Part shown: positions 6,069-9,910 of the stretch, in pieces | Layout of the letters: the number at the start of each line of letters is the position of its first letter | How positions within the stretch are numbered: the stretch's first letter is position 1 | Notes under the pieces: model-generated | The model's database searches: none | Told to the model about the DNA's origin: nothing | Seen by the model: only the letters and a program-made list of their open reading frames with translations | Assembly (NCBI GenBank): GCA_023380955.1 | Contig: JAMCTB010000106.1 | Coordinates: 1 to 9,910, forward strand | Length of the DNA stretch: 9,910 nt | Direction: 5' to 3' | Origin: Chloroflexota bacterium | GTDB lineage: Bacteria; Chloroflexota; UBA6077 | Made by a program: the position numbers and the translations under genes

Positions 6069-6097
6069 AGGATAACACGCGAAGAACATATGTGCAA
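6069..6097 (-). promoter_or_regulatory. Candidate promoter of the GH73 gene
   Basis: On the minus strand TTGCAC (6097-6092) is followed after exactly 17 bases by TATCCT (6074-6069; 4/6 match to TATAAT). Transcription would start near 6062, giving a leader of about 220 bases that contains the structured element. A 9-bp direct repeat, GATAACACG, at 6071-6079 and 6098-6106 overlaps the -10 and abuts the -35. Confidence 0.35.
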
Positions 6098-6305
6098 GAT
6101 AACACGATATAGGTCACGCTATACTCGATAAGATAGATATAGTGGTGCTAAAGCCTTGAGGCGGTCGGAGGGGCAGTGCAAGGGCAAGCCTCTGCTACGT
6201 GGCTCGCACGGAATCTGCGGTAGAGTTCCGAGCTGGTCGCCGCAGCCGGGAGAACGAGCCGAGGACGGCGGCGAAGACGCGTACTTTTCCCCTGGAGATC
6301 GATGT

Positions 6306-7312
6306 ATGAGAGCGTTGGCGAGAGCAGGCCGCCCGCTTGGAGGGCTGGTGCCTGTGGCAGCCGCCGTCCTGATAGCGTCCCTGGCACTGCTGGGCTGCGC
6401 TCCCGGCTCTCAGCCGGCGGTCATCCCCTCTGCGGTCGGCACCAGCGCGGTCACCGCGGGGGCGGCTACACCCGGCGTCACCTCGACCGTTCCGAGCTTC
6501 GGCCACGTTTTCGTCCTCTTGATGGAGAAAAGGAGTACGGGGACATCATCGGCTCCTCCAAGGCTCCCTACATCAACAGCCTGGCTCAGAGCTACGGCTC
6601 GGCCGCCCAGTACTACGCCATCCGCCACCCCAGTCTGCCCAACTACCTAGCCCTTGCCTCCGGATCCACCCAGGGGATGACGACGGACTGCGGTGACTGC
6701 TCTTTCAACGCCCCGAATCTGGTGGATCAGCTGGACGCCCACCAGAAGAGCTGGAAAGCCTACATGGAGGACATGCCCGCGCCCTGCTTCAACGGCGAGT
6801 CCAGCGGGGGGATCGGACCCTTCGGGCAGCTGTACGTCCGCAGACACAACCCCTGGATGTACTTCCAGGACATCAGCGGCAACCCTACCCGATGCAACCA
6901 GGTAGTGCCTCTGAGCCAGTTCGCGGGGGATCTTCAGAACAACCAGCTTCCAGACTTCGTCTGGATCTCGCCGAACCTCCAGCACGACATGCACGACGGG
7001 TCCATCGAGGATGGGGACAGCTGGCTATCCTCCTTCGTCCCCCAGATCCTGGATTCCCCTGCCTGGAAGGACAACGGGGTGCTCTTCATTCTCTGGGACG
7101 AGGGGACGACCAATGCCGGATGCTGCGGCGACGCCGCGGGGGGCCACACCATCGCCTTGGTGATCGCGGCCAAAGGGAAGCAGGGCTACCAGTCTCAGAC
7201 CCCCTACACCCACTACAGCGTTCTGCGGACGATCGAGGAGGGCTGGCAGCTGGGGCTCATGGGGGGTGCCGGTGACCCCGGCACCCAAGCCATGTCCGAT
7301 TTCTTCCAGTAG
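6306..7312 (+). CDS. Secreted PF04185-type phosphoesterase lipoprotein, broken by a one-base frameshift
   Basis: The gene is in two frames. Residues 1-75 (6306-6530) give a lipoprotein signal, hydrophobic about 14-29 with LLGC and lipidation Cys31, a Ser/Thr/Ala linker, then HVFVLLMEK. From 6530 the matching protein continues one frame back as KEYGDIIGSSKAPYINSLA to 7312. The family (acid phosphatases and phospholipase C-like enzymes) hydrolyses phosphate esters outside the membrane. Seen in the second frame: HPSLPNYLAL, NLQHDMHDGS, LWDEG and GGH, all expected metal or active-site segments. The family consensus at the join is MENKEYGD; the DNA ATGGAGAAAAGGAG is one base short of ATGGAGAACAAGGAG, so the Asn codon is lost. 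As written, translation from 6306 stops at 6650 after 114 residues. The ATG at 6306 has GGAG eight bases upstream; the ATG at 6302 belongs to the other frame and gives a nonsense N-terminus. It could be a true mutation or a sequence error. Confidence 0.85.
6522..6536 (+). other. Frameshift site in the phosphoesterase gene
   Basis: ATG GAG AAA AGG in the signal-peptide frame; the conserved domain resumes as AAG GAG TAC from 6530. Loss of a C from an AAC (Asn) codon explains it with a single change. The local AAAA is not a canonical -1 slippery heptamer (it reads G AAA AGG), and no downstream pseudoknot is evident to me. Confidence 0.75.
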
Positions 7313-7330
7313 CGATCCCTCCACCGGTTT

Positions 7331-7945
7331 CTACTCCGTCAGGGAGAAGGGGGGATAGCGGTCGGTGGTCAGCACAAAGGCGTAGGAGTCCACCCGGACG
7401 GTCCAGCGCATCACCCCTACGACGAAGTCGAAGAGCCCCCTGGGATAGCGGGTGGTGAACAGGATGGCGAACCAGGCGATGATGACCGCTACCACCGCCG
7501 CGATCCAGAGGAAGAAGAGAACGATGTAGTGGGGGATGGCCAGCAGCCACTTCACCAGGGGCAGCCAGCGGTTGAGCTCCCTCCTCGCATCGGGATAGAC
7601 GAGCCACACGTGGACCGCCTGCTCTTCGTCGGTGGAAGGGTACTCGTCCCGCAACAGGGCCAGGTAGGAGGTGACCCGCGTGGCGAAGCTGAGCAGCCCG
7701 TAGTTCCAGTCGAACCACCAGCGTGGGTACTTCTGGCGGAAGATGAGCATCAGGGCCGTGGGGATGACCACGTACCAGGGGACGCCGTAGGCGGAGCTGC
7801 GTTCTCCACCGCCTGCCAGAAGCAGTCCCAGGACGATGCTGATCGGTATCACCGTGAAGATACGGAAGAAGGTGGTGAGCCTATCCAGACTCTCGGGGTA
7901 GTCGACGGTCAGGTTCGTCGGATATCCAGGTGGAACTTCGTTCAT
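7331..7945 (-). CDS. DUF4389 integral membrane protein
   Basis: 204 residues, function unknown. The protein is an internal duplication. Each half starts with a YP-containing strand (YPTNLTVDYPESLDRL at 8-23; VYPDARRELNRWLP at 116-129), continues into hydrophobic helices, and ends with a KYPRWWFDWNYG / RYPRGLFDFVVG segment followed by R-V-x-S-Y and a YP turn. This matches DUF4389, which usually occurs as one or two copies. Membrane segments are predicted at about 26-46, 53-69 and 133-163. The ATG is preceded by AGGAG nine bases upstream, and this site overlaps the stop codon of the dehydrogenase (TAGGAG). The 12-bp spacing and shared strand indicate one operon with the dehydrogenase. It ends 18 bp from the facing phosphoesterase gene. 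Confidence 0.9.
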   Translation of the reverse strand: MNEVPPGYPTNLTVDYPESLDRLTTFFRIFTVIPISIVLGLLLAGGGERSSAYGVPWYVVIPTALMLIFRQKYPRWWFDWNYGLLSFATRVTSYLALLRDEYPSTDEEQAVHVWLVYPDARRELNRWLPLVKWLLAIPHYIVLFFLWIAAVVAVIIAWFAILFTTRYPRGLFDFVVGVMRWTVRVDSYAFVLTTDRYPPFSLTE

Positions 7946-7957
7946 GGCTTTCTTCTC

Positions 7958-9034
7958 CTATGGGTTGTCAGGCATCATCCGCTGCGGGAGCCGACGGGTG
8001 CTGGTGGTAGCGGCGGGCGGCCGAAAGCCCCCACGCGTCAAGAACTCGAAGAGAGGAGACGCCAGCCGTTCCTGGGCCTCCATGCCCTTGACCGTGGCCG
8101 CCCCATCGGCCACAGGTCTAGGTAGAATCAACCGGTTGACCAGTTCGAAGATGTTGACGGCCGTCCCCGGGAACAGTCCGTGGAATCGGGCAGCCAGATT
8201 GGCGGGGAGGGAGAGGATCCGTTCGGTCTCGCCCCATCTGGCCGCCTCGACGATCCGGCGCGCCGCGAGCTCGGCATCCATGGACACGAGCGGCAGGCTC
8301 GCGGCCAGGGCGAACCAGCCATATTCGCGCTCCTGGCGTCCCTTGAAGAGGGCGTTCAGGTGGGAGCCGGTCCTCATCAGCCCGGGGACGATAGTGACCA
8401 CGCTGATGCCCTCCCTGGCCAACTCCGCCCGCAGCCCCTCGGACAGCCCCAGGGCGGCGAACTTGGCCGAGTTGTAGGGTAGCAGGTGGGGCATGCTGAC
8501 CTTGCTGCCAATGGAGGTGATGTTGACGATCCGGCCGGCGTGCCGCTCCAGCATCTGAGGCAGGACGGCCAGGATGGAGTACAGAGCGCCCCAGTACATC
8601 ACGTCCATGGCTCGCTGGAAGTCCTCCACTGTCTGGTTCTGGATCGGCCCCACCTGCATGATGCCGGCGTTGTTCACCAGGATGTCGATCCGACCAAATC
8701 GGGCCGTTACCTCGCCTACCGTGGTTTCCACCTGCCGGCGGTCGCCGACGTCGCATCGGAGGGCCACGACCTCGGCCCCCTGCCGCTCCAGCTCCTCCCG
8801 GGCCCGATCGAGCTCCCGCTGGTCCCGAGCGCAGAGGGCCACCCGGCAGCCATGGTGGGCGAACTCCCTGGCCAGCAGGAAGCCTAGCCCTCGCGAACTG
8901 CCCGTAACCAGCGCCACCTGCCCCCGCAGCTCTGGCCGCCGCCACCGTCGGACCAGTTCCCGCCCCACCAGCCCCAACCCGAGGCCTCCCGCCGCCAAGA
9001 CCAGCCCTTGTCCTCCCCTTCTGAGCCCGTCCAT
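7958..9034 (-). CDS. Membrane-anchored short-chain dehydrogenase/reductase (SDR)
   Basis: 358 residues, about 100 longer than a classical SDR. Layout: a hydrophobic Gly/Leu/Val-rich segment at about 9-24 that probably anchors the protein; a Rossmann fold with TGSSRGLG (44-51) for NAD(P); NNAG (121-124); the catalytic set Ser174, Tyr187 and Lys191 in ITS...YNSAK; and a PG motif after the active site (VPGLMRTG). The C-terminal extension contains FHGLFPGTAVNIFELVNRL, typical of a subgroup of uncharacterised bacterial SDRs. The substrate cannot be told from sequence. The ATG at 9034 was chosen because GGGAGG lies six bases upstream; ATGs at 9052 and 9121 would add residues unlike the family and have poorer sites. 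It is first in an operon with the DUF4389 gene and divergent from nudC. Confidence 0.9.
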   Translation of the reverse strand: MDGLRRGGQGLVLAAGGLGLGLVGRELVRRWRRPELRGQVALVTGSSRGLGFLLAREFAHHGCRVALCARDQRELDRAREELERQGAEVVALRCDVGDRRQVETTVGEVTARFGRIDILVNNAGIMQVGPIQNQTVEDFQRAMDVMYWGALYSILAVLPQMLERHAGRIVNITSIGSKVSMPHLLPYNSAKFAALGLSEGLRAELAREGISVVTIVPGLMRTGSHLNALFKGRQEREYGWFALAASLPLVSMDAELAARRIVEAARWGETERILSLPANLAARFHGLFPGTAVNIFELVNRLILPRPVADGAATVKGMEAQERLASPLFEFLTRGGFRPPAATTSTRRLPQRMMPDNP

Positions 9035-9119
9035 CCTGCCCCTCCCGCCCATGCTACCATGATGTGCAAGGTGACCGCACGGAACGTGCCGAAGCGGGCG
9101 AGCCATTTCGGAGTTGTCC

Positions 9120-9174
9120 ATGAATCAGCGAGCGTGCTCGTCCCGCTTGACCCAGAGGGACCGTCGCGATTCAT
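9120..9174. repeat. Nested inverted repeat upstream of nudC and the SDR
   Basis: ATGAATC-a-GCGA (9120-9131) pairs with TCGCGATTCAT (9164-9174): eleven base pairs with one bulged A. Inside, GTCCC (9140-9144) pairs with GGGAC (9157-9161). The whole is a two-level stem that reads similarly on either strand. Confidence 0.5.
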
Positions 9175-9177
9175 AAT
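9147..9177 (+). promoter_or_regulatory. Candidate nudC promoter
   Basis: TTGACC (5/6 match to TTGACA) at 9147-9152 and CATAAT (5/6 match to TATAAT) at 9172-9177, separated by 19 bases, which is long for a standard promoter. The start would be near 9184, leaving a leader of about 135 bases with the three hairpins. The -10 overlaps the right arm of the nested inverted repeat. Confidence 0.35.
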
Positions 9178-9320
9178 GGTGTTCCATGCCGCTTCGGCCG
9201 AGAGGCCGGACTCAAGGGAACGGGCGAGACGGCGGCGCGTCCGGACGCCGGTCCGGTGCTGAGAAGCTGACGGGCCGATCCTTCTCGGCCGGCTCAGCGA
9301 TCTGATATAGGGGGCCTCAA

Positions 9321-9910
9321 GTGACAGAAACCGCGTACCTACCGTTTAATGTGGATTGCCTGAACGGCAGCTTCATACCGGCCAAGCGAGGCGGTCCGCC
9401 GCCAGGTCAGTCCGGCCATTGGCTGATCCTTCAGGACCAGGGGCTGGTGGTGCCCGATCTGCCCGAGCTGGGGTTGCCCTTCGGCGATCTGCCCGCCGGC
9501 TTCGAGGGCATCCCCTCGGTGCCGCTCTGGCTCGGGACGTGGCAGGAGGTACCCTGCTGGGTGGCCGGGCTCCCGCGGGACGCCCCGCTCCCCCCGGGCT
9601 TCCGGCGCGAGGCCCTGGTTCCGATGCAGGGCACGCGGTTGCCGGACGAACTGCTGTCCCTGGGCGGGATGGCCATGCAGGCCCTCTGGTGGGAGTCGAC
9701 CAGCGGCCACTGTCCACGGTGCGGTGCGGAGACGGTGCGCATCGACGGAGAGTGGGGGCGGCGCTGCCCGGACTGTCGCTACGAGCACTACCCACACCTG
9801 TACCCTGCGGTGATAGTCCTGGTCCACGACGGTGATCGTGTGCTTCTCGCTCGAAAGCAGGGTTGGGCGCCCGGCCGATACGCCCTGGTCGCCGGCTTCG
9901 TGGACAACGG
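9321..9910 (+). CDS. nudC: NADH pyrophosphatase NudC, N-terminal part (truncated by window end)
   Basis: 196 codons are visible from a GTG start with AGGGGG six bases upstream. NudC hydrolyses NADH and NAD to NMN(H) and AMP, and can remove NAD caps from RNA. Seen: a divergent N-terminal domain (to about 125); a zinc ribbon with Cys131, Cys134, Cys149 and Cys152 (HCPRCG...RRCPDC); then YEHYPHLYPAVIVLV, the usual entry to the Nudix fold, and ARKQGWAPGRYALVAGFVDNG at the edge. The window ends just before the Glu residues of the Nudix box, so catalytic residues cannot be checked. The visible N-terminal part is about 30 residues longer than in E. coli NudC, whose zinc cysteines begin at 98. It is divergent from the SDR. 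Confidence 0.93.
   Translation, partial: MTETAYLPFNVDCLNGSFIPAKRGGPPPGQSGHWLILQDQGLVVPDLPELGLPFGDLPAGFEGIPSVPLWLGTWQEVPCWVAGLPRDAPLPPGFRREALVPMQGTRLPDELLSLGGMAMQALWWESTSGHCPRCGAETVRIDGEWGRRCPDCRYEHYPHLYPAVIVLVHDGDRVLLARKQGWAPGRYALVAGFVDN

Larger units (their letters stand above)
5839..6305. other. Divergent control region between the GH73 and phosphoesterase genes
   Basis: 467 bp without a supported gene. The GH73 side (5839-6055) is GC-rich and dense in inverted repeats. The middle (about 6056-6150) is markedly AT-rich for this window and carries promoter-like boxes in both directions. The phosphoesterase side (6150-6305) is a GC-rich leader ending in GGAG eight bases before the ATG at 6306; it includes an imperfect hairpin around CGGAA...TTCCG (about 6208-6234). 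Confidence 0.6.
9035..9320. other. Divergent intergenic region between the SDR and nudC, rich in inverted repeats
   Basis: 286 bp without a supported gene. It carries a nested inverted repeat at 9120-9174, then three hairpins toward nudC: TTCGGCC-GAGA-GGCCGGA (9193-9210, GNRA-type loop, one wobble pair), CCGGAC-GCCG-GTCCGG (9241-9256, perfect) and GGCCGA-TCCTTC-TCGGCC (9273-9290, perfect). An open frame over part of it on the plus strand (9008-9262) has no family-like sequence. Confidence 0.6.

Noticed and set aside
6522..6536. Programmed -1 ribosomal frameshifting in the phosphoesterase
   Set aside because: The site reads G AAA AGG, not an X XXY YYZ heptamer, no downstream structure stands out, and the shifted product would still lack the family's Asn. 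A simple one-base loss explains it better.
9150..9175. T-box-like stretch AGAGGGACCGTCGCG
   Set aside because: It resembles the T-box core only loosely, there is no specifier-loop structure, and nudC is not an amino-acid or tRNA-ligase gene.

Overview
The window is a 9.9 kb piece of a GC-rich bacterial chromosome carrying ordinary single-copy genes. There is no CRISPR array, rRNA, tRNA, transposase or phage module that I can see. The genes suggest a free-living bacterium with peptidoglycan and exported lipoproteins. My best guess is the Chloroflexota or a similar GC-rich monoderm lineage. That guess rests on gene content and on the style of the intergenic palindromes (a GTCAT-CTGAGCG...CGAAGGATCTC type repeat and GTAGGG-bounded hairpin pairs), so it is inference, not proof.

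Layout. 1-383: non-coding, with a possible minus-strand gene start at the extreme left edge, a perfect GGTGCCGGCACC palindrome and copy 1 of a hairpin-pair repeat. 384-1463 (+): full-length Ada, a DNA methyl-damage sensor and repair protein. 1464-1644: convergent gap with two hairpins. 1645-3441 (-) and 3425-4417 (-): pepF (M3 oligoendopeptidase) and murB, overlapping, with murB first in the transcript. 4418-4977: 560 bp of intergenic DNA with copy 2 of the hairpin-pair repeat, then a long palindrome bracketed by a 17-bp direct repeat that runs into the stop codon of the next gene. 4978-5838 (-): exported GH73 glucosaminidase. 5839-6305: divergent control region with an AT-rich island and a structured leader for the glucosaminidase. 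6306-7312 (+): secreted PF04185-type phosphoesterase lipoprotein whose frame is broken by one missing base. 7331-7945 (-) and 7958-9034 (-): DUF4389 membrane protein and a membrane-anchored short-chain dehydrogenase in one operon. 9035-9320: divergent region full of inverted repeats. 9321-9910 (+): start of nudC (NADH pyrophosphatase), cut by the window edge before its Nudix box.

Functionally, murB (UDP-MurNAc synthesis) and the GH73 hydrolase (peptidoglycan cleavage) both serve the cell wall, but they are separated by 560 bp of repeats and are probably separate transcripts. Ada, PepF and NudC are independent housekeeping functions. I see no new defence or mobile system. The points most worth a second look are the structured leader upstream of the GH73 gene, the one-base lesion at a predicted metal-ligand codon of the phosphoesterase, and the two families of intergenic palindromes.
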